Source: Bacteroidia bacterium
GTDB lineage: Bacteria > Bacteroidota > Bacteroidia > Bacteroidales > UBA932
Length of the DNA stretch: 61,151 nt
Direction of reading: 5' to 3'
Assembly: GCA_030537315.1 (NCBI GenBank)
Contig: JAUNNZ010000009.1
Coordinates: 1 to 61,151 of the forward strand
In this document: in pieces, positions 32,968 to 42,796 of the stretch
Numbering within the stretch: the stretch's first letter is position 1
How the letters are laid out: each line of letters opens with the position of its first letter
Notes under the pieces: generated by a model
Database searches by the model: none
Told to the model about the DNA's origin: nothing
Seen by the model: only the letters and a program-made list of their open reading frames with translations
Program-made: the position numbers and the translations under genes

Positions 32968-34751
32968 TAGCGGCAATCCTGTCACTTCTTCTTGCCACCG
33001 CTCCCGCAACGGATTTCTATGCCATTTCGGACTCGGTGGACAGCCTTCAGAGCTGCGGCCAGTACGCCGCAGCTCTGAAGTTGGCTAAAGACGGCCTTGA
33101 AAAGGCTCATGAAGAAGGGGACGAGGAGTCGGAAATCAGCATGATTTCCTGGCTCGGGGCCATATATCAGAGAGTGGGGGACTTTGAGCGTTCGCTCGAA
33201 TGTCACAACAAGGTCTATGAATATGACCTTGCCACAAATTATCGTGACGGCATTGCCGCAGACCTTGGAAACCTGGCCTCGGTATATCTTATGGCTGACC
33301 AGCCGAAGATGGCTGAGAAATATATCCTTGATGCCATAAGATATGCGGAAGAGGATGGCGTGCGTTCCAGCCTGGCTATAAAGATGGGCACGGCATCGGA
33401 GGTATATACGGCTCTGGGACAATATGAAAAGGCCATCGATTACGCAACAAGGGCCTACGAGATGGACAAGGAGGACGGACGTGATTCCAAGGCATCCGTC
33501 CGCCTGTGCCAGCTGGCAGCGGCCCAGGCGTCCACCGGGGATGCCGGGAATCTGGCCCTGGCGGAAAAGAACCTGCACGTCTGCATAGAGGATTTCAAGG
33601 AAACCGATCAGCAGAATTCACTTGCCATAGCATACACCCAGCTTGCCGATATCTATGACAAACGCGGCCAGACGGCCCGCGCAGCGGAGCAGCTGCGTCT
33701 GGCGGCCGACATCTGCAAGGAGGGGGGCAACTCTACCTTCCTTTTGAAAGTCAGCCGCAAGCTTGCCGAACTTCTGGCCAGATCCGACCCGAAGTCCGCT
33801 ATCGAGTGGTACGAATTGAGCGCGGCTCTCGACAAGGAACAGCACGCCCAGAAGATGGACAATATCGTGGCTTTGTATGACGTCGAATTCCGCACCAGGG
33901 AAAAGGAGCAGATCATAGAACTACAAAACCAGCAGATCAGGTACTCCAATTCTATTCTGATGTCCGTACTCGCATTCCTCATAGCTGCCGCTGTGGTGGC
34001 CGTCATCCTGGCCCTGCAGAAAAAGAAGATCACCAAGCTCAACCGGGAGCTGGAAGACCTGAATGCGGTAAAGGACAAGTTCTTCTCCATTATCTCTCAC
34101 GACCTGCGTGCACCTGCGATAGCGCAGAAAACCGCATTGCAGATGCTCCTGGCCAATTATGACAAACTTTCCAGCGAGCAGCAGAAAGATTTCTGCGCAG
34201 GTATGCTCCAGCAGGCGGAAGGGCAGGTGGACCTCCTTGAGAACCTTCTCAAATGGGCGCGCCTCCAGGTGGGTTCCGGCGATCCTGTGCTGCAGGTGCG
34301 TTTCAATCTGGCCAACGCACTGCAGAAAGCATTGGCACCGGCTCGAGGCCAATGTCAGCAGAAGGAACTGGCCTTGAACCTTGAATGTCCTCAGGGAACG
34401 TTCTGCGTTTCCGACCAGAATATACTTTCCACCATAGTGCGCAACCTCGTGAGCAATGCCGTCAAGTTCACGCCCCGCGGCGGCAGCATTACCGTGTCAG
34501 CCGTCCAGAAAGACGGCAGCACCCTTGTAAGCGTGGCCGACACGGGTGTCGGAATGGATGAAGAAAAGCTTTCAAAGCTTTTCCGTCTCGACCAGAGAGT
34601 ATCATCTTCAGGTACTGAAAATGAGCCGGGCAGCGGCTTGGGCCTCATTCTGACCCACAGTATGGCAGAACGGCTAGGCGGACGTCTCGACGTTGCCAGC
34701 GTGCCTGGAAAAGGTACCACATTCACCCTTTGCATTCCTACAAATGAATAA
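32964..34751 (+). CDS. TPR-containing sensor histidine kinase
   Basis: A 595-residue membrane kinase. In order: a signal peptide or first membrane segment (1-16) and about five to six TPR repeats in the presumed periplasm (20-290). Then come a short coiled coil, one membrane helix (330-351), HisKA with phospho-acceptor His379 (SIISHDLRAP), and HATPase_c with NLVSNAVKFT, ADTGVGM and GSGLGL boxes. This TPR-TM-kinase layout is frequent in Bacteroidetes. It overlaps the TMEM43-like gene by 4 nt and the response regulator by 8 nt, so the three are translated together. The signal sensed is unknown. Confidence 0.93.
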   Translation: MIAAILSLLLATAPATDFYAISDSVDSLQSCGQYAAALKLAKDGLEKAHEEGDEESEISMISWLGAIYQRVGDFERSLECHNKVYEYDLATNYRDGIAADLGNLASVYLMADQPKMAEKYILDAIRYAEEDGVRSSLAIKMGTASEVYTALGQYEKAIDYATRAYEMDKEDGRDSKASVRLCQLAAAQASTGDAGNLALAEKNLHVCIEDFKETDQQNSLAIAYTQLADIYDKRGQTARAAEQLRLAADICKEGGNSTFLLKVSRKLAELLARSDPKSAIEWYELSAALDKEQHAQKMDNIVALYDVEFRTREKEQIIELQNQQIRYSNSILMSVLAFLIAAAVVAVILALQKKKITKLNRELEDLNAVKDKFFSIISHDLRAPAIAQKTALQMLLANYDKLSSEQQKDFCAGMLQQAEGQVDLLENLLKWARLQVGSGDPVLQVRFNLANALQKALAPARGQCQQKELALNLECPQGTFCVSDQNILSTIVRNLVSNAVKFTPRGGSITVSAVQKDGSTLVSVADTGVGMDEEKLSKLFRLDQRVSSSGTENEPGSGLGLILTHSMAERLGGRLDVASVPGKGTTFTLCIPTNE

Positions 34752-35379
34752 GATAAAAGTACTGATTGCCGATGATCACCCGATGTTCCGCATGGGTCTT
34801 GAAATGATGCTCAGCGGCAGTGATGAGATGGAAGTCGTTGCAACGGCTGCCAACGGACAGGAGGCGCTCGAGAAGCTGCCTTTCTACAAGCCCGACGTAG
34901 TCCTGATGGACCTGATAATGCCTGTGATGGACGGAGCGGCTGCCGCTGAACGCATTTATGCGGAGTATCCGGACACAAAGGTCCTGATACTATCCAGCGA
35001 TACATCAGTCTCATCCGTGGAACGTCTCCTCTCCATCGGAATCCAGGGTTTCATCAGCAAGATCAGTCAGAAAGAGGATATCCTCGCGGCGGTGACCACT
35101 GTCGCCGCAGGCTATGAATATTACGGGGCCGACGTGGCCCGGATCATCGAAGGTATCCACACCGCCAGGAATGTCGACAACTCGATCTTCACTCCTCGGG
35201 AACTGGATATCATCCGGCTCTCCTGCGACGGACTCCAGTACAAGGAGATGGCCGACAAGCTCGGCATCGCCACAAAGACCGTGGAGAACATCAAGGCCAA
35301 CATCCTCCACAAGCTCGGCATCAACAATACGGTCGAGCTTTTCAGGTATGCGCTCTCCAACGGCATAATTTCACTTTAA
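34744..35379 (+). CDS. NarL/FixJ-type response regulator with LuxR-type HTH
   Basis: A 211-residue DNA-binding response regulator. The receiver domain shows the acidic pair Asp10-Asp11, phospho-acceptor Asp56 (VLMDLIMPVMDG) and Lys106. The C-terminal HTH (about 147-208: FTPRELDIIRLSCDGLQYKEMADKLG...TVENIKANILHKLG) is of the LuxR type. The ATG lies inside the kinase C-terminus with an 8-nt overlap, so they form a cognate pair. A longer in-frame start at 34693 would extend further into the kinase and is rejected. Confidence 0.93.
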   Translation: MNKIKVLIADDHPMFRMGLEMMLSGSDEMEVVATAANGQEALEKLPFYKPDVVLMDLIMPVMDGAAAAERIYAEYPDTKVLILSSDTSVSSVERLLSIGIQGFISKISQKEDILAAVTTVAAGYEYYGADVARIIEGIHTARNVDNSIFTPRELDIIRLSCDGLQYKEMADKLGIATKTVENIKANILHKLGINNTVELFRYALSNGIISL

Positions 35380-35400
35380 CCTTCAAAATCACCATTCAAT

Positions 35401-36069
35401 ATGAAAAGATTGACATTATCACTTGTCGCCCTGCTTGCAGGCGCATTCTTTGCCTCAGTATCAGCACAGGAGGAAATCCCTGTGCAGGGAATCAGCGGAA
35501 AGATCATCGGCAGAGTAGTATCTTTTGCCGATTATGAGACTTCGAAGATGAAGATAATCGGACATCACTCTTCTTTTTCCATCGGCATCATCGAGTTCGG
35601 AAAGAACCTGATGACCAACAAGTTCACCATTACAGGACCGGAAGGCACCGCGGAGGTGTCAACCCAGGAGGACAAGGACAGGTATCAGGCCGTCGCCTCT
35701 GCTGCCTTGCTGGGAATCAGTGTGAAGAATGACTACACGTTCGGCTGCGTCATCACAGACCCTCTTGGAAATGAATGGAAATTCGCCCTTTCGACAATGC
35801 CGAACAAGGCTGACCACGAATGCGCCGTGTTCGAGGGCCCTATAACCATCTCCATCGTAGGTGACAACGATACCAAGCCGATTATGCTTACGTCGAAGAT
35901 GAACTTCCACTACACATTCAGAATCGGCGGTGAGGATGTCTGCACCATCACGAGCGTTGACAAGAAACAGACAATCGTACTCTCCGACAGTCTGACAGGC
36001 AATCAGAGGCTCGTTGTCGCTGCGGCAGCAGCTGCAATCCTCGCACGCGTAGGTGTTCCTCTGTCATAG
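35401..36069 (+). CDS. Exported protein of unknown function downstream of the two-component pair
   Basis: A 222-residue protein with a signal peptide (MKRLTLSLVALLAGAFFASVSAQ) and a predicted beta-rich body. The C-terminal segment (LVVAAAAAAILARVG) is hydrophobic enough to be a membrane anchor. I recognise no family. It starts 21 nt after the response regulator stop with no promoter box between, so it is probably the fourth gene of the TMEM43-kinase-regulator operon and may be an effector or accessory of that pathway. Confidence 0.65.
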   Translation: MKRLTLSLVALLAGAFFASVSAQEEIPVQGISGKIIGRVVSFADYETSKMKIIGHHSSFSIGIIEFGKNLMTNKFTITGPEGTAEVSTQEDKDRYQAVASAALLGISVKNDYTFGCVITDPLGNEWKFALSTMPNKADHECAVFEGPITISIVGDNDTKPIMLTSKMNFHYTFRIGGEDVCTITSVDKKQTIVLSDSLTGNQRLVVAAAAAAILARVGVPLS

Positions 36070-36108
36070 GATGGCCTTGTTCAATCACTTATGGCGATAT
36101 ATATGGAA

Positions 36109-36978
36109 ATGAAATTCAAAATCATTTGTGCGATTCTCTCCGCAGCCTGTATGGCCGGCACTCTGTCTTCCTGCCAGAAGAATGACGTCTCCGGTTCTTT
36201 GTCCGGTTCAAAACTTCCAGAAGGTGCATTGCCCGGTGAATTCAGCGTGGGCCCGAATAAAAAAATCCATTTCTCAAAGGGTAATCTGCAGGCCACGGTT
36301 GATGCAGAAGGCAAGCCGACGTCCTGGGCGTTTGCCGGGCACCAATATGATTTTTCTGCAGATTTGGGAGCAAATACAAAGATTGGCTCCTCAGCAGGGG
36401 TGGTGGATTTATTCAGTTGGATAGGTGAGAGCGGCTCTCTGGATGCCTATGGAGTTACCAATGAATTTTATTCAGAGTCTTTATACGGCTCTTCAACTGC
36501 TGACAAATTAAAATCGGACTGGGGGACTGCAATCGGAGGATCCTGGCGTACCCTGACTCGCGAAGAATGGGATTATCTTATCAATGAAAGAGAAAACGCA
36601 TCGTCATTGTCGGGATATGCAAAGGTAATGGGATATTCTGGTTTTATTCTTCTGCCGGACGGTTGCAAACTCGGTGATATGAGGTTCTTTTCAAGAGATG
36701 TATCTGGTAATAGGAGCTCGTATCAGGATAATACATATTTTGAAGAAGAATGGGCTAAAATGGAATCTCTCGGTGCCGTTTTCCTTCCCGCATCAGAATA
36801 TAGGGTAGGAGACTATTATCTTCCATATGATGTAGGATATTATTGGTCTTCAACTGCCGGTGAATATGATAATCAAGCATATAACCTTGTATTTAATGGC
36901 TCTGCACAAGGCAGTTTTGCTGATCTGAATTCTTCCGAGCGCAGTGTCGGCTATGCGGTCAGGCTTGTCACGGAATAG
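36109..36978 (+). CDS. Lipoprotein with a FISUMP/C-type-lectin-like domain
   Basis: A 289-residue predicted lipoprotein (signal MKFKIICAILSAACMAGTLSSC). The body begins FSVGPNKKIHFSKGNLQATV, has WRTLTREEWDYLINER and ends YYWSSTAGEYDNQAYNLVF...GYAVRLV. This pattern belongs to the Bacteroidetes/Fibrobacter surface domains with a C-type-lectin/formylglycine-like fold, whose functions are mostly unknown. The middle of the gene is visibly richer in AT and in codons such as TTA, AGA and ATA than its neighbours, which hints at transfer or relaxed selection. The start at 36109 gives the lipoprotein signal; 36091 is also in frame. Confidence 0.72.
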   Translation: MKFKIICAILSAACMAGTLSSCQKNDVSGSLSGSKLPEGALPGEFSVGPNKKIHFSKGNLQATVDAEGKPTSWAFAGHQYDFSADLGANTKIGSSAGVVDLFSWIGESGSLDAYGVTNEFYSESLYGSSTADKLKSDWGTAIGGSWRTLTREEWDYLINERENASSLSGYAKVMGYSGFILLPDGCKLGDMRFFSRDVSGNRSSYQDNTYFEEEWAKMESLGAVFLPASEYRVGDYYLPYDVGYYWSSTAGEYDNQAYNLVFNGSAQGSFADLNSSERSVGYAVRLVTE

Positions 36979-36992
36979 GCTCCGCTTTATGT

Positions 36993-37028
36993 AAAACGCC
37001 TCCCATCGGTCAAGATGGGAGGCGTTTT
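36993..37028. terminator. Perfect 15-bp bidirectional terminator
   Basis: AAAACGCCTCCCATC pairs fully with GATGGGAGGCGTTTT around a 6-nt loop. It lies between the convergent lipoprotein gene (plus) and arabinofuranosidase gene (minus), with A- and T-runs at the ends, so it can serve both. Confidence 0.92.
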
Positions 37029-37053
37029 GCGTTGCGCTCATGGCGCCAGAGAT

Positions 37054-38613
37054 CTATTTTGCTGCGAGTACTGCGATCGAGCAAGGAGGGAGGGTGACCT
37101 CGAGACCTGCCTTGGTGAGCTTGTAGTCCTTGAATGCCTTCGGCTCAACTACGTTTGCCTTGCCGAAGTCATTGTAGTCGTGGACGTCCTTCGATGTGAG
37201 GACGCGGGCTGCGGTGATGGCGCTGACCGCCTTCTCGTTGTCGAAGGTGATGAGGACCTTCTTGGCCTTCTTGAGGTCTGTGTTGACGAGAGAGATGTTC
37301 ATCACGCCGTCCTTGCGGGAAACGGTGGCGTCAACCTCAGGGACAGGACACTTGCGGTCTGACTTGACGGTCTTGGTGAGGATGTCGGATGCCACGAACT
37401 CGGCGTTCTGGTGAACGTTGTACATCTCGAAGACGTGGTAGGTAGGGGTGAGGACCATTTCGGTCTCGTTGGTGAGGATCATGGCCTGGAGTACGTTCAC
37501 GACCTGGGCGATGTTGGCCATCTTGAGGCGGCGGGTGTACTTGTGGAAGATGTCGAAGTTGAGAGCCGCGACGATGGCGTCACGCATCGTGTTCTGCTGA
37601 TAGAGGTGGCCCGGGTTGGTGCCAGGCTCGACATCGAACCAGGTGCCCCACTCGTCGAGGAGAAGGTCCACGCGGCCTTCAGGGTCGATGGTGTCCATTA
37701 TGTCGATGTGCTTCTGGAGCACTTCCTCGATTTCGATGGTCTTGGAGAGTGTGGTGTAGTAGGTCGCATCAGAGAACTGTGTCGCAGAGGTCTTGCTGCC
37801 TACCCATCCGCCGATGTTGGTGTAGTAGTGGAGGGAGATACCCTTCATTCCCTTGTCGGCGCCGATGTTGTTCATGAGGACCTTGGTCCAGTTGTAGTCA
37901 TAGTCTGACGCGCCGCTGGCAATCTTGTAGAGGTGGTTGCCGCCGAGGTCGCGGAGATAGGTGGCGTAACGGCGGAAGAGGTCTGAATAGTATTCAGGGG
38001 TCATATTGCCGCCGCAGCCCCAGGCCTCGTTGCCGATGCCGAAATATTTTACCTTCCAAGGCTTCTCGCGGCCGTTCGCACGGCGGAGGTCAGCCATATT
38101 GCTGGAAGCGTCTGAAGTCATATATTCGACCCACTTGGCCATTTCCTCGACGCTGCCTGAACCTACGTTGCCGCTGATGTAAGGCTCGATGCCCAGCATC
38201 TCGCAGAGATTGAGGAACTCGTGCGTGCCGAAGCTGTTGTCCTCGAGGGTGCCGCCCCAGTTGTTGTTGGCGATGTAGGCGCGCTTTTCCTGAGGGCCGA
38301 TTCCGTCCATCCAATGGTAGTCATCGGCGAAACAGCCGCCCGGCCAGCGCATTACAGGAACCTTCAGGGCCTTGAGAGCGTCGAAGACGTCTTTGCGGTA
38401 GCCCTCCACGTTAGGGACTTTGGAGTCCTTGCCGACCCACAGGCCGCCGTAGATGCAGCGTCCGAGGTGCTCGGAGAACTGACCGTAGATTTCTGCAGGG
38501 ATGGTTACGCCCGTGCCTTCGTCGTGAATGCGGATGGTGGCATCCTGGGCGTGCAGGCTGAATGATGCGCAGAGGAGCGCGAGGCCTGCAATGATAGTGG
38601 TGAATTTGTGCAT
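37054..38613 (-). CDS. Exported alpha-L-arabinofuranosidase, GH51
   Basis: A 519-residue glycoside hydrolase with a cleavable signal peptide (ending LHAQ, residue 23), so it acts in the periplasm or outside. It removes arabinofuranosyl side chains from plant arabinoxylan, arabinan or oligosaccharides. The clan-A catalytic residues are Glu196 (acid/base, [11 protein letters not shown]) and Glu321 (nucleophile, LLLDEWGTW), and the [19 protein letters not shown] and [13 protein letters not shown] motifs are conserved. The frame is open to 38700, but the promoter box TATATTTG (38644-38651) lies within that extension. It complements the arabinose operon some 16 kb away. Confidence 0.94.
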   Translation of the reverse strand: MHKFTTIIAGLALLCASFSLHAQDATIRIHDEGTGVTIPAEIYGQFSEHLGRCIYGGLWVGKDSKVPNVEGYRKDVFDALKALKVPVMRWPGGCFADDYHWMDGIGPQEKRAYIANNNWGGTLEDNSFGTHEFLNLCEMLGIEPYISGNVGSGSVEEMAKWVEYMTSDASSNMADLRRANGREKPWKVKYFGIGNEAWGCGGNMTPEYYSDLFRRYATYLRDLGGNHLYKIASGASDYDYNWTKVLMNNIGADKGMKGISLHYYTNIGGWVGSKTSATQFSDATYYTTLSKTIEIEEVLQKHIDIMDTIDPEGRVDLLLDEWGTWFDVEPGTNPGHLYQQNTMRDAIVAALNFDIFHKYTRRLKMANIAQVVNVLQAMILTNETEMVLTPTYHVFEMYNVHQNAEFVASDILTKTVKSDRKCPVPEVDATVSRKDGVMNISLVNTDLKKAKKVLITFDNEKAVSAITAARVLTSKDVHDYNDFGKANVVEPKAFKDYKLTKAGLEVTLPPCSIAVLAAK

Positions 38614-38643
38614 TATTGAGATTGTTTTGGTGTTTCGAGTATC

Positions 38644-38674
38644 CAAATATACTGCAATTTTTTTACTAATTTTG
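38644..38674. promoter_or_regulatory. Divergent promoters: arabinofuranosidase (minus) and holA (plus)
   Basis: The minus-strand box TATATTTG (38644-38651) serves the GH51 gene and the plus-strand box TAATTTTG (38667-38674) serves holA. The holA ATG follows only 6 nt after its box, a leaderless arrangement. Confidence 0.55.
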
Positions 38675-38680
38675 TAGTCT

Positions 38681-39721
38681 ATGGCAAAAACTGGCGTCAA
38701 TATATCAGAGCAGTGCCGGAAAATAATTTCCGACGCGGAAAACGGAGTCTTCGCTCCGGTGTATCTCCTTATGGGGGATGAACCGTATTATCCGGGGCTC
38801 GTCTGCCAGGCCATAGTCGACAACTGTCTGGAAGATTACGAAAAGGACTTCAACGAGACCATCTGCTATGGCGCTGACGTCACCGCCGAGCAGATCGTGA
38901 CCGCCGCCAGGCGTTTCCCGATGATGGCGGAACGACAGCTGGTGGTGGTGAAGGAAGCGCAGATGCTCAAGGATATCGAGAATCTGGCCCTTTATTGCGC
39001 GGAGCCGCTCGATTCAACCGTACTTGTCGTGCTGATGCACAAGGCGTCGGTTGACAAGCGCAAAGGATTTTACAAATCCGTGCAGAAGGTGGGCGTCATA
39101 GTCGATTCGCCCGTGGTGCGCGACTATGAGGTGCAGGGGTGGATATCGGAGTACTACCGCTCGCGCGGACTCCAGATAGAGCCTGCGGCTGCAGCCCTGC
39201 TGGGAGAGTCGGTCGGCACCGAACTTTCCACGATAGTGGTCGAGACGGAAAAGCTGCTCAAGAACCTTCCGGAAGGCGCGAAGCGCGTTACCGCGGAGGA
39301 CATAGAGAAGAACGTAGGCATCTCCCGCCAGTACAGCGTATTCGAACTGACGAAGGAATTGTCCTACAAGAATTCGGCGAAAGCCCTGAAGATCGCCGCG
39401 CACCTCGGCTCGTCCGCGAAATTCGCGATGCCGATGGCAGTGAGCGCCTTCTATACACATTTCAGCCGCATCCTACGGTATGCGGCGTTGCTCTCGAAGG
39501 GCGCTGTTGCGCCTGAAGACAAGGCTGCGGCGCTTGCGGGCGTCAACCCTTATTTCTATAAGGAATATGATGCCGCAGTGCGCAACTATCCGCTGAAAAG
39601 CGTGATGGGCGTGATGGCGCTGCTGTGCGAATATGATTATCTGGGAAAGGGCGGCGACGGTGGTGCGGCCACTCCCGACGAATTGCTGGTAGAATTGACA
39701 ACTAAAATACTGAACTCGTAA
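38681..39721 (+). CDS. holA: DNA polymerase III delta subunit (clamp-loader)
   Basis: A 346-residue AAA+-fold protein that opens the sliding clamp in the clamp-loader complex. The N-terminal segment [25 protein letters not shown] and the later [11 protein letters not shown] and [24 protein letters not shown] are typical of Bacteroidetes HolA. It lacks a functional P-loop, as expected. Its stop shares one base with the ATG of the ABC ATPase downstream. Confidence 0.9.
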   Translation: MAKTGVNISEQCRKIISDAENGVFAPVYLLMGDEPYYPGLVCQAIVDNCLEDYEKDFNETICYGADVTAEQIVTAARRFPMMAERQLVVVKEAQMLKDIENLALYCAEPLDSTVLVVLMHKASVDKRKGFYKSVQKVGVIVDSPVVRDYEVQGWISEYYRSRGLQIEPAAAALLGESVGTELSTIVVETEKLLKNLPEGAKRVTAEDIEKNVGISRQYSVFELTKELSYKNSAKALKIAAHLGSSAKFAMPMAVSAFYTHFSRILRYAALLSKGAVAPEDKAAALAGVNPYFYKEYDAAVRNYPLKSVMGVMALLCEYDYLGKGGDGGAATPDELLVELTTKILNS

Positions 39722-40608
39722 TGGCATTGATCGAATGTAAGGAAGTATGCAAGAGTTTCGGAACCAAAGTGGCTCTGGACCACGTGAGCATAGATATTCC
39801 TGAAGGAAAGATTTTCGGTCTGCTCGGCCCTAATGGTGCCGGCAAGACCACACTGATCCGTATAATCAACAGAATCTCCATCCCGAATTCCGGAGAAGTC
39901 CTGTTCAACGGGCGTCCGATAACTCAGAAGGATGTCGAGAAGATTGGCTATATGCCGGAAGAACGCGGCCTTTACCGCAAGATGAAGGTCGGTGACCAGG
40001 CATTGTATCTCGCGCAGCTCAAGGGAATGAGCGAAGCTGAGGCTAAAAAAGAACTCAAGGAGTGGTTCGTGCGCTTCGAAATCCGCGAATGGTGGGACAA
40101 GAAGGTGGAGGAACTCTCCAAGGGTATGGCCCAGAAACTCCAGTTCATCACCACGGTGGTACACAAGCCGTCCCTGATGATTCTGGATGAGCCTTTCTCC
40201 GGCTTCGACCCGGTGAACGCCGAAATCATCCGCAAGGAGATACTCCGTCTCAGGGACGAGGGGGCGACCATCGTCCTTTCCACCCATAACATGGAGTCGG
40301 TCGAGGAACTCTGCGACAACATCGCGCTCATCAACCAGAGCAAGCTCGTCATTACGGGCGGTGTTGATGATATCCGCCGCAAGTACGGCAACAACAACGT
40401 GGAACTTGTATATACCGATGCGGACGGGCGCCACGAGGAAGTCCTTCCTCGCGAGACCGACGGCGCATCCACCCTCAAGTCATTCATCGACAAGGGCGTT
40501 CAGATCAATTCATACAGGGAGCTTATGCCACGTATGAACGACATTTTCATCAAACTTGTAACAGGGAGGAATAAGTTATGGATTTCAAAAGAACCAGCAT
40601 CATCATAA
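39721..40608 (+). CDS. ABC transporter ATP-binding protein, NatA-like exporter
   Basis: A 295-residue ATPase with Walker A GPNGAGKTT (35-43), the signature LSKGMAQKLQF and Walker B LMILDEPFSGFDPVN. The C-terminal 70 residues form the extension seen in NatA-type exporter ATPases. It pairs with the ABC-2 permease downstream, with which it overlaps by 31 nt. The exported substrate is unknown; sodium export is one possibility known for NatAB. Confidence 0.9.
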   Translation: MALIECKEVCKSFGTKVALDHVSIDIPEGKIFGLLGPNGAGKTTLIRIINRISIPNSGEVLFNGRPITQKDVEKIGYMPEERGLYRKMKVGDQALYLAQLKGMSEAEAKKELKEWFVRFEIREWWDKKVEELSKGMAQKLQFITTVVHKPSLMILDEPFSGFDPVNAEIIRKEILRLRDEGATIVLSTHNMESVEELCDNIALINQSKLVITGGVDDIRRKYGNNNVELVYTDADGRHEEVLPRETDGASTLKSFIDKGVQINSYRELMPRMNDIFIKLVTGRNKLWISKEPASS

Positions 40609-41939
40609 GGCGTGAATATCTCAACAAGGTAAAGAAGAAGAGCTTCCTTATCATCACCTTCCTTGCGCCTGTCCTCTTCGCGGCCCTCTGCATTCTTCCC
40701 ACCATCATAATGATGAAGACAAAGGAGGAAAGCAAGGTTGTAGCCGTCGTCGACAATTCGGGCATAGTGATGAAGAACCTTGAGAATACGGAGACCATCA
40801 CATACGAGGACTGCACCGGGCAGTCGGTTGACGCCCTTAAGGCAGAACTCCAGAATGCGGATTATGACGCAGTGCTCAGCATATCTGAGCTTGATCTTGA
40901 AAATCAGACTGTTACCGCTGAAGTCTATTCGAACAAGCCTCTCGGAATCGATATGTCCGAGAATATGAACAACAGGATAAACAGCAGTGTCGAGGCCTAC
41001 AGGATTGAACAGTCCGGCGTCGAGAACCTCAAGGAGTTGATGGCTTCCGTAAAGGCCAAGGTCAAGATGAAGTCATACACCCTTGATGAAGAAGGCAAGG
41101 AAACGATTTCCGAATCAGGCGTGTTCATGGCAGTGTCAATGATTCTCGGCATCGTCATTTATATGTTCATAGTGCTCTTCGGCGGTATGGTCATGTCATC
41201 TGTCATAGAGGAAAAGTCAAGCCGTGTGGTTGAAGTTCTTGTAAGTTCCGTAAAGGCCACCGAGCTGATGTTCGGCAAGATCATCGGTATAGCCCTGGTA
41301 GCCCTTACCCAGTTCTTCCTGTGGATAGTCCTTACCGGTGCCATCGTAGGTGTCGTCGGTGCTGTCACCGGTTCGAACCTTCTTGCGAATTCTGATCCTG
41401 GCGAGCTTGTGCAGATGGCAGGCGTAAGCGGTGATCAGGCGGATGCTATCGTGAATGCGGTCGCAGAGGCCGCTGATGAGCCGGAAGGCCTGGAGGTCAT
41501 CATTTCATCCATTAAGTCAATGCCGTGGGGAACTATAGGCATAAGCTTCATTTTCCTGTTCGTTTTCGGCTATATGCTGTATGCATCCCTGTATGCCGCC
41601 ATAGGTTCGGCGGTGGAGAACGAGGCGGACACCCAGCAACTGTCGCTGCCTGTGACCATACCTATCCTTCTGGGCTTCTTCATCGCCATTTATGCCTACA
41701 AGGCGCCGGACAGCGCGCTGGTATTCTGGGGATCGATGATTCCATTCACATCTCCTATAGTGATGCTCGCCAGGCTGCCTTTCGGCGTGCCTATGTGGCA
41801 GCTCGTCCTTTCAATCGTCCTGCTTGTCGGAACGTTCGCCGCGTGTGCCTGGGCGTCCGCAAAGATTTACAAGGTCGGCATCCTGATGTTCGGCAAGAAG
41901 TCATCCTGGAAGGATCTCTGGAAATGGCTTAAAATGTAA
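40578..41939 (+). CDS. ABC-2 type permease, NatB-like
   Basis: A 453-residue inner-membrane permease: one N-terminal helix (about 23-43), a large extracytoplasmic domain (50-180), then five or six helices. The segment SSVIEEKSSRVVEVLVSSVKATELMFGKIIG is the hallmark of the ABC2_membrane_3/NatB family. A GGAGG site lies 8 nt before the ATG, within the ATPase gene, suggesting coupled translation of the two halves of the exporter. Confidence 0.9.
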   Translation: MDFKRTSIIIRREYLNKVKKKSFLIITFLAPVLFAALCILPTIIMMKTKEESKVVAVVDNSGIVMKNLENTETITYEDCTGQSVDALKAELQNADYDAVLSISELDLENQTVTAEVYSNKPLGIDMSENMNNRINSSVEAYRIEQSGVENLKELMASVKAKVKMKSYTLDEEGKETISESGVFMAVSMILGIVIYMFIVLFGGMVMSSVIEEKSSRVVEVLVSSVKATELMFGKIIGIALVALTQFFLWIVLTGAIVGVVGAVTGSNLLANSDPGELVQMAGVSGDQADAIVNAVAEAADEPEGLEVIISSIKSMPWGTIGISFIFLFVFGYMLYASLYAAIGSAVENEADTQQLSLPVTIPILLGFFIAIYAYKAPDSALVFWGSMIPFTSPIVMLARLPFGVPMWQLVLSIVLLVGTFAACAWASAKIYKVGILMFGKKSSWKDLWKWLKM

Positions 41940-41947
41940 TTTATAAT

Positions 41948-42796
41948 ATGAAGAAACTTTTTATCCTCATATCCGTCCTTGCCGTTGCTGCGGGTTGTGC
42001 CAATGAAACGGAGGAAGGCTATGAGTTCACCTGGAAGAAGCACGTGATTGACGGTCATATGACAGGCGTCACCGCTGCCAATGCCGACAACGTGGCCGAG
42101 GCGTTCGGCACCGTTGAGAATGGCGTCTATACAGCGCCCAACGGCAATGTGTTCAAATGCGGATCCACCCCTGCGGCAGCATACGATATGCTCGCTGTAC
42201 AGCCGCAGATGGCCGACCTCAAGCAGGTCATCGGCTTCTGTGAAGAGCCGATGGAGTCTCACCGTCCGGAGAGCAATCTCTCCGACTGGGCGGCAGATAT
42301 GCTTCTGGCGTCCGTTGAGGAGGCGATCGGCCGCAAGGCTGACTTCTCCGTCATAAACTTCGGAGGCATCCGTACAAGCCTTGGCGTGGGCGAGGTGCTG
42401 AAAGACGACCTCGTGTCGATGTTTCCGTTCAAGAACTATGTATCCTATGTCCGCCTTTCTGGCAAGGACGTGAAGGTGATCTTCGAACGCTTCGCTGCCG
42501 GCAGGCCGGAGGCTTTCGGCGGTGCGCGCCTTGTGGTTGAGGATGGAAAGATCTCGTCTCTTGAAATAGGCGGAAAGCCTTTCGACGAGAACAAGGAATA
42601 TGCCCTTGCGACAATTGACTTCCTGCTGGACGGCGGCGACGGTCACAACCTGGCAAAGAATGCGAAGGAACTGATCATCACCGACGTGAAGGTGGGCGAC
42701 GTGATGCTGGCGAAGGCGAAGGCATTCGCTCCGTCTCCGATTGCGTATGCTACGGACAGACGCTATTTTGTAATCCCTAAAGAGTACGCGGAATGA
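41948..42796 (+). CDS. 5'-nucleotidase C-terminal domain as a separate lipoprotein
   Basis: A 282-residue predicted lipoprotein (lipobox VAAGC, about Cys17) made only of the 5'-nucleotidase C-terminal substrate-binding domain. Recognisable pieces are SHRPESNLSDWAADMLL, VINFGGIRTSLGVGEV, FPFKNYVSYVRLSGKDVK and FLLDGGDGHNL. The catalytic metallophosphatase domain is encoded by the next gene, which overlaps it by 4 nt (ATGA). The two would need to associate in the periplasm to form one nucleotidase. Confidence 0.88.
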   Translation: MKKLFILISVLAVAAGCANETEEGYEFTWKKHVIDGHMTGVTAANADNVAEAFGTVENGVYTAPNGNVFKCGSTPAAAYDMLAVQPQMADLKQVIGFCEEPMESHRPESNLSDWAADMLLASVEEAIGRKADFSVINFGGIRTSLGVGEVLKDDLVSMFPFKNYVSYVRLSGKDVKVIFERFAAGRPEAFGGARLVVEDGKISSLEIGGKPFDENKEYALATIDFLLDGGDGHNLAKNAKELIITDVKVGDVMLAKAKAFAPSPIAYATDRRYFVIPKEYAE

